Source of the DNA: Candidatus Falkowbacteria bacterium S5_I03
GTDB taxonomy: Bacteria > Patescibacteriota > Patescibacteriia > Patescibacteriales > UBA12465
DNA length: 64,000 bases
Assembly (NCBI GenBank): GCA_019248265.1
Contig: JAEHGX010000001.1
Location: forward strand, 90,794-154,793
Direction of reading: 5' to 3'
Shown: positions 18,045-25,986 of the stretch, in pieces
Position numbering within the stretch: position 1 is the first letter of the stretch
Layout: each line of letters begins with the position of its first letter
Translations under genes and position numbers: made by a program
Notes under the pieces: model-generated
Databases searched by the model: none
What the model was told of the DNA's origin: nothing
Seen by the model: only the letters and a program-made list of their open reading frames with translations

Positions 18045-18461
18045 GTTATTGGGGGGAGCGGGCGATTACTCTTTGTTGGTTTTTCCAGCAAGGGGAGGAA
18101 AGTCCGGACTTCGCTAGTATCTCAATTTTTTGAGACTTAAATGATAGTGGGTAACGCCCACCGGCTCGTTTCGGTTATCGTCGGACGCGGCTAGGGAAAG
18201 TGCCACAGAGACTATACTAATCCTGCAATTTTTTAACAGGATAAAAGGTGAAAAGAGGCTAGGTGTTTCGCAAGAAGCTGCTGGTCTCGCTCTCCGGTGA
18301 CGGGGATTGCGCGGCAAACCCTATCAGAAGCAAGAGCAAACTCTTTTTTGGCCTTCATGGTCGATTAAGAAGACAAGTGGCTCGCACGAGCTAACTAGCA
18401 ATAGTTAGCCTAGATAAATGATCGCTTAAAACAGAATCCGGCTTACAGCTACCCCAATAAC
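18045..18461 (+). ncRNA. rnpB: RNase P RNA, bacterial type A-like
   Basis: Catalytic RNA that matures tRNA 5' ends. The conserved core GAGGAAAGTCCGGACT lies near 18096, GCCACAGAGA near 18201, and the 3' core ACAGAATCCGGCTTA near 18431. Both ends are fixed by helix P1, where GTTATTGGGG at 18045-18054 pairs perfectly with CCCCAATAAC at 18452-18461. The length (417 nt) is normal for type A. It shares no frame with a coding gene. Confidence 0.95.
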
Positions 18462-18484
18462 ACGTGTTTATTATTAATTTAAAT

Positions 18485-19900
18485 ATGAAAAAAGCTGAAT
18501 TATTTTTTTCAACCCTGTTTATCCCGGTTGATTTTGTGATGATTATTTTAGCCGGTTTGTCTGCTTACAAACTCCGTTTTTCTAATTGGACGGTTAGCGT
18601 TCGGCCAGTTGTTTTTGATTTGCCGTTCAACGATTATTTTAAATCTTTGCTGATTATCGCCGTGCTTTGGGTTTTTATTTTTGCTCTCGCCGGCCTTTAT
18701 CAAATAGGCAATGCCCGCAAGTTGGCCATAGAGTTAAGAAAGGTTTTTCTGGCTTGTTCAACCGGTTTAGCTTTAGTCGCTATTATTATTTTCTTTCAAC
18801 GGGAATTATTTGATTCCCGTTTTATCGTTTTGGTGGGCTCTATATTTGCTCTGCTTTATGTCAGTTTGGCTCGTTCTTTTATTCGGTGGTTGCAAAGACG
18901 ACTCTTCGTTTATGGAATTGGCGTTCATAAAGTTATCGTTGTTGGTAATTCCAAGACTGCCGATAATTTAATTGCCGAGTTTTCTAGTAATAAGAAGTCT
19001 GGTTATGAGGTTGCTCGGCGAGTTAGAGATTTTTCTTTAGAAACCGCTCAAGAGCTTTTGGAGTTTCTTAAAGAAAAAGAAATTGATGAAATTATCCAAA
19101 GTGATCCTAATTTAACCAAGGCGGAAACTCTGCGTCTGTATGATTTTGCCAATGATAACCACATCACTTTCCGTTACGTGGCCGATTTACTGGAAGTTAA
19201 AGTTTTGCGCACTGAAGTGGCGGAAATAATTGGCATCCCGATTGTGGAAGTTAAGCGCACGACTCTTGATGGCTGGGGTAGAATTTTTAAAAGATTTTTT
19301 GACGTTATTTTTTCCGGCCTGTTGATAATTATTTTTTCGCCCGTTATTTTATTAACCATGCTGGCTATTAAGCTTGATTCTCGAGGGCCGATTTTCTTTT
19401 CCAGTCGCGACGACGGCTCATTCTTATATCGCGTCGGTGAAGGCGGCAAGCCCTTTAAATATTTTAAATTCCGTTCCATGATTCCTAATTCCGACAGCAT
19501 GCGTTATAAAGAACTGGCTGATCGCAATGTTAGAGCCGACGGACCAATGGTTAAAATTAAGGACGACCCGCGTGTCACGCGCGTTGGGCGCTTTATCAGG
19601 CGCTATTCCATCGATGAACTTCCGGAATTATTTTTGGTGTTTGTTGGAAGGATGAGCTTAGTCGGTCCGCGTCCGCATTTGCCGGAAGAAGTTGCTAAGT
19701 ATGAGAATTATCATCGCAAGACTTTAACTATCAAGCCGGGTATTACCGGTTTGGCGCAAGTTTCCGGACGCAGCGATTTATTGTTTGAAGAAGAAGCCAA
19801 GTTGGATATTTATTATATTGAAAATTGGTCAATGCTTTTAGATATTTCTATTCTCTTTAAAACTCCGATGGCGGTTTTCAAGCATCGGGAAACAGAATAA
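18485..19900 (+). CDS. Polyprenyl glycosylphosphotransferase (WbaP/PssY-like sugar transferase)
   Basis: Transfers a sugar-1-phosphate to undecaprenyl phosphate to start surface polysaccharide synthesis. Four N-terminal TM segments, a Rossmann-like CoA-binding-type domain (KVIVVGNSKTADNL), a fifth membrane segment (RFFDVIFSGLLIII) and the catalytic region with KFRSM, IDELPEL, MSLVGPRP and KPGITGLAQVSGR are all present. The ATG at 18485 is chosen; an upstream GTG at 18464 in the same frame lies only 3 nt after RNase P RNA and would add seven atypical residues. Confidence 0.94.
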   Translation: MKKAELFFSTLFIPVDFVMIILAGLSAYKLRFSNWTVSVRPVVFDLPFNDYFKSLLIIAVLWVFIFALAGLYQIGNARKLAIELRKVFLACSTGLALVAIIIFFQRELFDSRFIVLVGSIFALLYVSLARSFIRWLQRRLFVYGIGVHKVIVVGNSKTADNLIAEFSSNKKSGYEVARRVRDFSLETAQELLEFLKEKEIDEIIQSDPNLTKAETLRLYDFANDNHITFRYVADLLEVKVLRTEVAEIIGIPIVEVKRTTLDGWGRIFKRFFDVIFSGLLIIIFSPVILLTMLAIKLDSRGPIFFSSRDDGSFLYRVGEGGKPFKYFKFRSMIPNSDSMRYKELADRNVRADGPMVKIKDDPRVTRVGRFIRRYSIDELPELFLVFVGRMSLVGPRPHLPEEVAKYENYHRKTLTIKPGITGLAQVSGRSDLLFEEEAKLDIYYIENWSMLLDISILFKTPMAVFKHRETE

Positions 19901-19904
19901 GCTT

Positions 19905-21023
19905 ATGAAGGTCGCGTTAATACATGATCATTTAGCCCAAGATGGCGGTGCGGAAAAGGTTTTAAAAGTCTTGGCCGACATGTTTAAGGATGCGCCGATT
20001 TTTACGTTGCTGTACGAGAAGAAGAACGTTGATAAGTATTTTAAGGATAGGCAGATAGAGACCTCAGTGATTCAAAAACTCCCGGGCGGCGTTAAGCATT
20101 ATCAGTGGTATTTATTTTTTATGCCGATTGCCGTGGAGTTTTTTGATTTGCGCGGCTATGATTTAGTCATTTCCGATACCAGCTCTTTTGCTAAAGGAGT
20201 GATTACTTCGCCCGATACTTTGCATATTTGCTATTGTCATACTCCGACCAGATATCTATGGAGCGACACCCATCAATATATTAACGAACTCAAATATAAT
20301 AAATGGCTAAAGAAAATTATTTCTTTGATTTTGAATCGTTTGCGTCTTTGGGACAGACTGGCAGCTGACCGAGTTGATTTATTTATTGCCAATTCCCAAA
20401 CTGTCCAGAAACGGATTGCTAAATATTATCGCCGTGAATCCTTTTTGATTTATCCGCCGGTGGAAACTGATAAGTTTAAAATTAAGGAAATATCTGAAAA
20501 TCAAGAACCATCCTATTTTTTAATTGGTTGTCGTTTAGCACCGTATAAGCGGGTAGATATCGTCATTGAAGCGTTTAAAGAATTAGGGAGCGGTTATCGC
20601 TTGAAAATTTTTGGTGACGGCGTTGATATGGAGAGATTAAAAAGATTGGCCGAAGGAGCTTCCAATATTGAATTTTTAGGCCGGATAAGCGAAGACTCTA
20701 AGCCCGAGCTATTTGCCGGCGCCTTAGCTTTTATTAATCCGCAAGAAGAAGACTTTGGCATTACCGCCGTGGAATCAATGGCGTCTGGCCGGCCGGTAAT
20801 TGCTTATCGAAAAGGCGGAGCCACGGAAACAGTTATTGAAGGGAAGACCGGAATATTTTTTGACACCCAAACTTCGGACGCGGTATCCCGAGCAATTAGA
20901 GAATTTCGAGCTGAGAATTTTAATCCGCAAGAAATAAAAGCGTGGGCAGAAAAGTTTTCTACCGGTAATTTTAAGAATCAAATTACTGAATTTATAAAAC
21001 ATCATCAGGAGCAATTAAAGTAG
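19905..21023 (+). CDS. Family 4 glycosyltransferase
   Basis: A GT-B fold retaining transferase, probably adding a sugar to the lipid-linked glycan. The N-terminal GGAEKVL motif binds acceptor/phosphates, and the C-terminal half has the nucleotide-sugar region EEDFGITAVESMASGRPVIAY with the usual spaced Glu pair. It starts 4 bp after the sugar transferase. WbaZ-like mannosyltransferases are the closest style, but the sugar cannot be assigned. Confidence 0.9.
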   Translation: MKVALIHDHLAQDGGAEKVLKVLADMFKDAPIFTLLYEKKNVDKYFKDRQIETSVIQKLPGGVKHYQWYLFFMPIAVEFFDLRGYDLVISDTSSFAKGVITSPDTLHICYCHTPTRYLWSDTHQYINELKYNKWLKKIISLILNRLRLWDRLAADRVDLFIANSQTVQKRIAKYYRRESFLIYPPVETDKFKIKEISENQEPSYFLIGCRLAPYKRVDIVIEAFKELGSGYRLKIFGDGVDMERLKRLAEGASNIEFLGRISEDSKPELFAGALAFINPQEEDFGITAVESMASGRPVIAYRKGGATETVIEGKTGIFFDTQTSDAVSRAIREFRAENFNPQEIKAWAEKFSTGNFKNQITEFIKHHQEQLK

Positions 21024-21026
21024 CTT

Positions 21027-22178
21027 ATGAAAATTGGAATTGATGCCAGAGTTTTAATGGATAGAAATTATAGCGGCGTATCAGAATATACCGCTAATTT
21101 ATTATCGGAAATTTTGCGCCAAGACCAGAAAAATGAATATTCTTTATTTTGCAATTCTTTCAAGCATCAAGAAGGTCGCTTAGATAAATGGAAAAGGACG
21201 AATAGTAAAGTTATCGGTACTCACTACGCAAATAAGATTTTTAATTATCTTTTACAAAAATGTTTTCGTCGGCCGCGACTTGATAAAGTTGTCGGCGGTA
21301 CGGGAATATTTTTTGCTCCCCATCTTAATTTTCTAAATGTCAGCTCCGAAACTAAATTAGTGGTCACGGTTCATGATTTATCATTTCTGCGCTATCCGGA
21401 ATTTTTTAGTTGTCGCAAAAATATTTGGCATAAAGCAATCGGGGTTGCCCGCTTGTTAAAGCGCGCCGATAGAATAGTGGCGGTCTCGGAAAATACTAAG
21501 CATGATTTGGTGGAAATTTTAAAAATCGCGGCTGACAAAATTCAAGTTATTTATTCGGGGAATAATTTTTTAGCCGCCCCTCTGGGTGATGCCGAAAAAA
21601 ATCAGTTCTTTTTTAAAAATAATTTGAATCCCGGCTTTATATTTTCCGTCGGCAATATCGAACCACGCAAGAATATAGGCGGCCTAATTAAAGCCTATGA
21701 AGATTTAAGAAAGCGCCGTCCAGATTTAAGGATGCAGTTGGTTTTGGCGGGAGCTAAAGGCTGGAAACATCGCCAAATATTTAAAACTTGGAAAAACTCT
21801 CCCTATCAAGAAGATATTAAGTTTTTAGGCTATATCAGCCCTTCGGAGAAAGCGACACTTTTTGCCACGGCGGCCGTCTTTGCTTATCCTTCATATTACG
21901 AGGGTTTTGGCTTTCCACCCTTGGAAGCCTTGGGTGCGGGCGTGCCGGTAATTTCTTCCAATATTTCCAGTTTGCCGGAAGTGCTCGGCCAAGCCGCTTT
22001 GCTGGTAAATCCTTTTAGAGTTGAAGATATTTCCGAATCTTTAGAACTAATTTTAAGTGACAACAACCTGCGCACCAATTTAATAGCGGCCGGCAAAAAA
22101 CAGGCCGCGCTGTTTACTTGGGAGAAAGCCGCGCAACACTATTTAGAATTATTTAAAGAATTAGATGAAAAAAAATAA
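21027..22178 (+). CDS. Family 4 glycosyltransferase
   Basis: Second GT-B transferase of this polysaccharide unit. It shows the N-terminal IGIDARVLMDRNYSGVSEY, a central SVGNIEPRKNI, and the donor-binding EGFGFPPLEALGAGVPVISS with its spaced Glu pair. It is 3 bp from the preceding gene and overlaps mnmA by 14 bp, so translation is probably coupled. Confidence 0.9.
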   Translation: MKIGIDARVLMDRNYSGVSEYTANLLSEILRQDQKNEYSLFCNSFKHQEGRLDKWKRTNSKVIGTHYANKIFNYLLQKCFRRPRLDKVVGGTGIFFAPHLNFLNVSSETKLVVTVHDLSFLRYPEFFSCRKNIWHKAIGVARLLKRADRIVAVSENTKHDLVEILKIAADKIQVIYSGNNFLAAPLGDAEKNQFFFKNNLNPGFIFSVGNIEPRKNIGGLIKAYEDLRKRRPDLRMQLVLAGAKGWKHRQIFKTWKNSPYQEDIKFLGYISPSEKATLFATAAVFAYPSYYEGFGFPPLEALGAGVPVISSNISSLPEVLGQAALLVNPFRVEDISESLELILSDNNLRTNLIAAGKKQAALFTWEKAAQHYLELFKELDEKK

Positions 22179-23253
22179 TATAAAAAAGAAAAAAGTTTTA
22201 ATTGGGATGTCGGGTGGAGTCGATTCTTCGGTTGCCGCCCAGCTTTTAAAAAATCAAGGTTATGAAGTCGCCGGAATTTTTTTGCATTTCTGGAAAGATG
22301 AATCAGCCGGCGCTAAAGCTGATAATCGTTGCTGTTCTTTAGAATCGCTTATGGACGCTAGGAAAGTAGCGGCCAAAGTCGGGATTCCGCTTTATACTTT
22401 TGATTTTTCCGCGCCTTTTAAAAAAGCGGTGGTGGATAATTTTTTAAATGAATATGCCGCCGGCAGGACGCCGAACCCCTGCGTAGTTTGCAATAAACAA
22501 ATAAAGATTGGGCGTCTGTTAAAATACGCGCGTCGCTTGGGCTATGATTATGTGGCCACCGGCCATTATTTAAATATTAAAAAAGTCGGTCAGTCATATC
22601 AGTTGTTCAAAGCTAAAGATAAGCTTAAAGATCAATCATATTTCCTTTATACTTTTTCTCAGGATGAGCTCGCACATTTATTATTTCCGCTCGGAAGCTA
22701 TAAGAAGCCGCAAGTGCGTAGGTTGGCTGCTAAGCATAGCTTGATGGTGGAATCAAAAGCTGAAAGCCAGGATATTTGTTTTCTATCCGGCCCGCATAAT
22801 GATTTTTTAAAAAAATATTTAAAGTTAACGCCGGGACCGATTAAACTTTTAGAAACCGGTAAAGAAATTGGCACTCATCAAGGCTTGCCCCTTTATACTA
22901 TCGGCCAAAGACGGGGAATTGAAATTGGTGGTACTGGTCCCTATTACGCCGCCAAATTAGATTATCGCCATAATATTCTTTATGTTGTTAAAGAATGGAA
23001 TCAGGAAGTTTTATATAAGAAAGAATTGGTAGCTAAAAAAGTAAATTGGCTGAGCGGGGTGGCGCCGAAAAAACCTTTAAAGTGCCAAGCGGTAATTCGT
23101 TATGGGCATAAAGCTGTTGCTTGTCTGGTTTCGTTAAAAAATCAAAATGAATATTTAGTAAAATTTTCTCGTCCCCAAAGAGCGATTACCGCTGGTCAGA
23201 GCGTGGTTTTTTATGATAAAGAACGAGTGCTGGGCGGCGGCTTAATAAAGTGA
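22165..23253 (+). CDS. mnmA: tRNA-specific 2-thiouridylase
   Basis: Thiolates U34 of tRNA-Lys, -Glu and -Gln. The PP-loop GMSGGVDSS sits at the N-terminus, NPCVVCN holds the first catalytic Cys, SQDICFL the second, and the C-terminal beta-barrel is present. At 362 residues it is full length. The start overlaps the end of the glycosyltransferase by 14 bp, which is unusual for unrelated functions and suggests genome compaction. The TGA stop overlaps a -10 element (TATAAT at 23254-23259) for the next gene. Confidence 0.96.
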   Translation: MKKNNIKKKKVLIGMSGGVDSSVAAQLLKNQGYEVAGIFLHFWKDESAGAKADNRCCSLESLMDARKVAAKVGIPLYTFDFSAPFKKAVVDNFLNEYAAGRTPNPCVVCNKQIKIGRLLKYARRLGYDYVATGHYLNIKKVGQSYQLFKAKDKLKDQSYFLYTFSQDELAHLLFPLGSYKKPQVRRLAAKHSLMVESKAESQDICFLSGPHNDFLKKYLKLTPGPIKLLETGKEIGTHQGLPLYTIGQRRGIEIGGTGPYYAAKLDYRHNILYVVKEWNQEVLYKKELVAKKVNWLSGVAPKKPLKCQAVIRYGHKAVACLVSLKNQNEYLVKFSRPQRAITAGQSVVFYDKERVLGGGLIK

Positions 23254-23293
23254 TATAATCCTTTCCATAACTTAAATTAATTTAGTAATAACT

Positions 23294-23647
23294 ATGGCCC
23301 AAGAACTACCAGCAGTTTTTAAACGCATCCAAGACAAGAAAAAAGAACAGCGCGAGCTGAAAGCAATGTTTCGCGACGCGCTAACTAATAACGGCGAATA
23401 TCAGAAAGTTGTCCAAGAACTGGATGATTTGAAGATTAAAAAGAAACAAATTGAAGCTTCCGTGAAAGCTGATTTCAAACAAGAATTTGATAAACTGGAG
23501 GGCTTGAAGCTAAACATTGCCGGCGACAACCAGCTCTTAAGCGATTTAGCCTTAACGCAATTTGTCAGCGGGGAGCTCGTAAAATTGGTTGATGAAAATA
23601 AGGTTGAATATGAACCAATATTTACCGTTCGGTTTAAAAAGGCCTAA
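23294..23647 (+). CDS. Small coiled-coil protein, function unknown
   Basis: 117 residues, highly charged, with a predicted coiled coil at about 12-70 (KKKEQRELKAM and KIKKKQIEASVKADF regions) and a short beta-like C-terminus. A -10 box TATAAT at 23254-23259 precedes it by 35 bp. It lies immediately upstream of the tRNA-like RNA locus. I cannot assign a family. Confidence 0.6.
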   Translation: MAQELPAVFKRIQDKKKEQRELKAMFRDALTNNGEYQKVVQELDDLKIKKKQIEASVKADFKQEFDKLEGLKLNIAGDNQLLSDLALTQFVSGELVKLVDENKVEYEPIFTVRFKKA

Positions 23648-23650
23648 TTT

Positions 23651-23683
23651 TTTAGATGGAATTTATCGTGCGCTTGCTATAAT
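23651..23683 (+). promoter_or_regulatory. Promoter block of tRNA-like RNA copy A
   Basis: TATAAT at 23678-23683 is followed 7 nt later by the first base of the tRNA-like RNA. A 17-bp block at 23651-23667 (TTTA, 3 nt, GGA, 1 nt, TTTATC) matches the block before copy B (60281-60297, minus) with the same 10-bp distance to the -10. No good -35 hexamer is present, so the conserved block may be the upstream recognition element. Confidence 0.6.
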
Positions 23684-23690
23684 CAAAAGC

Positions 23691-23768
23691 GATGTGGGCC
23701 CGGAGGTGGTCCTCGGGGTTGGACCTGACATTCGGTCTCCGGGGTTCAATTCCCCGCGGGTCCACATC
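23691..23768 (+). ncRNA. tRNA-like cloverleaf RNA, copy A (78 nt), function unknown
   Basis: The ends form a 12-bp helix (GATGTGGGCCCG with CGGGTCCACATC, one G-U). Inside are a 4-bp D-like stem GAGG/CCTC with the 4-nt loop TGGT, an anticodon-like arm GTTGG/TCGGT with a 9-nt loop containing TGACA, and a normal T arm CGGGG TTCAATT CCCCG. There are no bases between the closing helix and the D stem, no long variable arm and no encoded CCA after the discriminator. A decoding tRNA is unlikely. A second copy lies at 60181-60258 (minus) with compensatory stem changes. The RNA appears to start at its own promoter, so the 12-bp helix is in the primary transcript. Confidence 0.75.
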
Positions 23769-23778
23769 CGGCGAGTGG

Positions 23779-23807
23779 TTGACCGGACCGTGATTTTAGT
23801 ATATAAT
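23779..23807 (+). promoter_or_regulatory. Promoter of antisense small RNA A
   Basis: TTGACC (23779-23784), exactly 17 bp, TATAAT (23802-23807). The same TTGACCGG start and 17-bp spacing recur in both small-RNA promoters at 60.1-60.4 kb. Confidence 0.85.
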
Positions 23808-23813
23808 ATTAAT

Positions 23814-23881
23814 ATTAAATGTCAGGTTCTATCCCGAGGTCATCTTGAGACCAAAAAAATCTCCCTTTGGGAGATTTTTTG
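23814..23881 (+). ncRNA. Small RNA A, complementary to tRNA-like RNA A
   Basis: A roughly 68-nt transcript is predicted from a near-consensus promoter to an intrinsic terminator. Its 5' part (23818-23839) can pair with 23711-23732 of the adjacent tRNA-like RNA over 22 positions (19 Watson-Crick, 2 G-U, 1 mismatch), covering the 3' strand of the D stem, the 5' strand of the anticodon-like stem and its loop. A short hairpin GGTC/GACC (loop ATCTTGA) follows. There is no credible reading frame. It may regulate, sequester or jointly fold with the tRNA-like RNA. Confidence 0.7.
23853..23881 (+). terminator. Terminator of small RNA A
   Basis: Stem AAATCTCCC/GGGAGATTT (23857-23865 and 23869-23877) with a TTT loop and a T run. 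Confidence 0.9.
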
Positions 23882-23919
23882 TAAAAAAAAGGAAGCGCCT
23901 CCGCACTTCCTTACTCTTG

Positions 23920-24909
23920 TTAGGGAAAAATTAAATCATACCGACCCGACTTTATTTCCTGAGTAACAGTCTTTTCTACTTTATTTATCATTTCATTGAT
24001 TTTGTCTTCAATAAAGTATCTTTCCATAGTATGGAAATATTTGAGATCGAAGATGAACACTTCATCAGTTTCAATCACGGGTAACAGGTTTGGTCCACCA
24101 GTATCGATTTCTATTTGTAAGACATTACCCCATTTGTCATGATTCAAAGAAAATTTGTCAGGCATAACTGTAGCTTGACCACATTGCCAAAGCCAGGCGA
24201 GTTGCCCCTTCTTCTCCTCTGTTTTATTATATGCTTCTTTGATGGCCATGTCGCGGCCTAGCCATAATGAATTCTTCAGAGTTATCTTTATAAAAGCTCT
24301 AGAAAATCCCTCCTTGAGAAGCTGGTAGCTGTCATACGCTTCATATTTCACCTTTTTGGAAGAACATCCCTGTAATAATAACTGGGGTTTATTAATGAAA
24401 AGGTTTTTCCAAGCTTGCATTTTTTGTGTTTGTTTTGATTTAACCTTTTCCAGCCAGATACCGGCCAAAAGAGAAGCAATCGCTAGTAGCGATGAGAAGA
24501 GAGTAAACTTAAATGCACCCAAGACAGAAAGAATTAAGATGATGTATAAAATCCATAAGATCCAGTTAGGGAAAGACTTGGGCCGGCTTTCAAAGTAAAA
24601 ATTATTCGGCCTGAAAAAAATCGTGCCCATGTTATCAGCTAACCGAAAGAGATAGAATTCGCCTAATATGTTTAGGCAATGTAGGAAGAATTTTTTTTCA
24701 ATCACGATTTGGACTTTATCTTTCTGCCATTTCATCTTTTTTAATTTGGGGATGGTCGCCTTTGCGGTTTCCCAAGCTTTTTCATTCAAGGATTCACCCT
24801 TAATTACTGCGCCACCTATGTTTCGCGGCGGTTTCTCGTTGACGTCTTTTTCCATTTGTTTGAGGCAATCATCCTGGATGCGCCTCAAGTTTTGTAATAA
24901 TTTTTCCAT
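23920..24909 (-). CDS. Membrane protein with two TM segments, function unknown
   Basis: 329 residues. A soluble N-terminal helical part (1-140, Lys/Glu-rich) is followed by two adjacent TM segments (roughly 120-165, including WILWILYIILILSVLGAF) and a C-terminal soluble domain of about 150 residues. No known motif is seen. It stands alone on the minus strand between the RNA locus and tRNA-Leu. The single ATG at 24909 is well placed. Confidence 0.6.
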   Translation of the reverse strand: MEKLLQNLRRIQDDCLKQMEKDVNEKPPRNIGGAVIKGESLNEKAWETAKATIPKLKKMKWQKDKVQIVIEKKFFLHCLNILGEFYLFRLADNMGTIFFRPNNFYFESRPKSFPNWILWILYIILILSVLGAFKFTLFSSLLAIASLLAGIWLEKVKSKQTQKMQAWKNLFINKPQLLLQGCSSKKVKYEAYDSYQLLKEGFSRAFIKITLKNSLWLGRDMAIKEAYNKTEEKKGQLAWLWQCGQATVMPDKFSLNHDKWGNVLQIEIDTGGPNLLPVIETDEVFIFDLKYFHTMERYFIEDKINEMINKVEKTVTQEIKSGRYDLIFP

Positions 24910-24994
24910 TAGTCTTCAGTATTTTATTTTTAAGGTATTGGTTACTATTGATTTTCTTCGTATATTAGTATTTTTATTATAAATTGTCAATTAT

Positions 24995-25020
24995 AAAAGG
25001 CCCTGAGTACAGGGCCTTTT
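24995..25020 (-). terminator. Terminator downstream of tRNA-Leu(CAA)
   Basis: Stem AAAAGGCCCTG/CAGGGCCTTTT with loop AGTA, directly after the tRNA on the minus strand. Confidence 0.88.
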
Positions 25021-25023
25021 CTG

Positions 25024-25107
25024 TGCCGCGAGAGGGAATCGAACCCTCATGAAGTCTCCCTCACACGAGTTTGAGTCGTGCGCGTCTACCAATTCCGCCA
25101 CCGCGGC
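25024..25107 (-). tRNA. tRNA-Leu (anticodon CAA)
   Basis: On the minus strand the acceptor GCCGCGG pairs with TCGCGGC (one G-U), the D arm contains AATTGGTAGACGC, the anticodon loop is CTCAAAC (CAA), a long variable arm is present as expected of class II tRNA, and the T arm reads GAGGGTTCGATTCCCTC. CCA is not encoded. Confidence 0.95.
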
Positions 25108-25147
25108 TTATTATTCACGAAGTTTAGTATAATAAATTAATTTCCAA

Positions 25148-25176
25148 TTGTCAAAAGGAAAGCTTTAATATATAAT
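25148..25176 (+). promoter_or_regulatory. Promoter of parAB
   Basis: TTGTCA (25148-25153), 17 bp, TATAAT (25171-25176), 27 bp upstream of the parA start. Confidence 0.75.
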
Positions 25177-25203
25177 AATCTTATACAAATATTACCAATA
25201 ATT

Positions 25204-25968
25204 ATGGGAAAAGTCATTGCGGTTGTTAATCAGAAGGGCGGCGTCGGCAAGACCACGACCGCTGTCAATTTAAGTGCTTATTTAGCTCATCTGGGTAAAC
25301 AGGTGCTGCTTATTGATGTTGATCCGCAAGCTAACGCCACCTCCGGCTTAGGCATAGATCATCGTAATTTAGAATTTGGCATTTATGAGGCTTTGATTGG
25401 CGAGAAGCCTTTCCATCAAATAATCAAGCGCACTATGCAGTCTGGTTTCAAAATTGCGCCCGCAACGCTAGCTTTGGCGGGGGCGGGGATTGAACTGGTT
25501 AATATGGATAATCGAGAATTCCGGATGGCCAATATTATTGAGGAAAGTAAAAAAGATTTTGACTATATTATTATTGACGGTCCGCCATCCCTAGGGCTTT
25601 TAACTATTAATAGTCTAGTAGCCGCTGATGAAGTTTTAATTCCGATTCAGAGTGAATATTTTGCGCTTGAGGGCTTGAGCCAATTATTGGAAACGATTAA
25701 TTTGGTGCAAAATAATTTAAAACCAGAGTTGGGAATTATGGGGGCCGTGATTACGATGTTTGACAGGCGCAATAAATTATCGGAATCAGTCATGGAGGAA
25801 TTGTATAAATATTTTCCTAATCGTATTTTTCGTTCAATTATTCCAAGAACAGTTCGCTTAGCGGAAGCCCCAAGCTATGGTCGCTCCATTTTGCATTATG
25901 ACCCGAAATCCAAGGGCGGCAAGGCTTATGAAAATTTAGCTCGAGAAATTTTAAGTTTTGATAAATAA
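25204..25968 (+). CDS. parA: Chromosome partitioning ATPase ParA/Soj
   Basis: A deviant Walker-type ATPase that drives chromosome or origin segregation with ParB. Walker A is KGGVGKTTTAVNLS near the N-terminus, LLIDVDPQANATSGLG is the A' motif, and DYIIIDGPPSLG is Walker B. At 254 residues it has normal chromosomal Soj length and no N-terminal HTH, unlike plasmid ParA. parB follows 18 bp later. Confidence 0.96.
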   Translation: MGKVIAVVNQKGGVGKTTTAVNLSAYLAHLGKQVLLIDVDPQANATSGLGIDHRNLEFGIYEALIGEKPFHQIIKRTMQSGFKIAPATLALAGAGIELVNMDNREFRMANIIEESKKDFDYIIIDGPPSLGLLTINSLVAADEVLIPIQSEYFALEGLSQLLETINLVQNNLKPELGIMGAVITMFDRRNKLSESVMEELYKYFPNRIFRSIIPRTVRLAEAPSYGRSILHYDPKSKGGKAYENLAREILSFDK

Positions 25969-25986
25969 AAGTTAATTATATTTTAT

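Noticed and set aside
18114-18317. 67-residue minus-strand frame
   Set aside because: It lies antisense inside RNase P RNA.
18456-18470. parS-like site around CACGTG
   Set aside because: Only the central ten bases are symmetric and the flanks do not fit the parS consensus; the position is at the end of RNase P RNA.
18464-18484. GTG start for the sugar transferase, 3 nt after RNase P RNA
   Set aside because: The seven added residues are not typical and a good ATG follows at 18485.
23691-23768. tRNA-Val(GAC) or a tRNA-Pyl/tRNA-Sec gene
   Set aside because: The anticodon-like loop is 9 nt, position 37 would be C, no linker separates acceptor and D stems, there is no CTA or TCA anticodon in proper position and no long variable arm. 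A decoding role is not supported.
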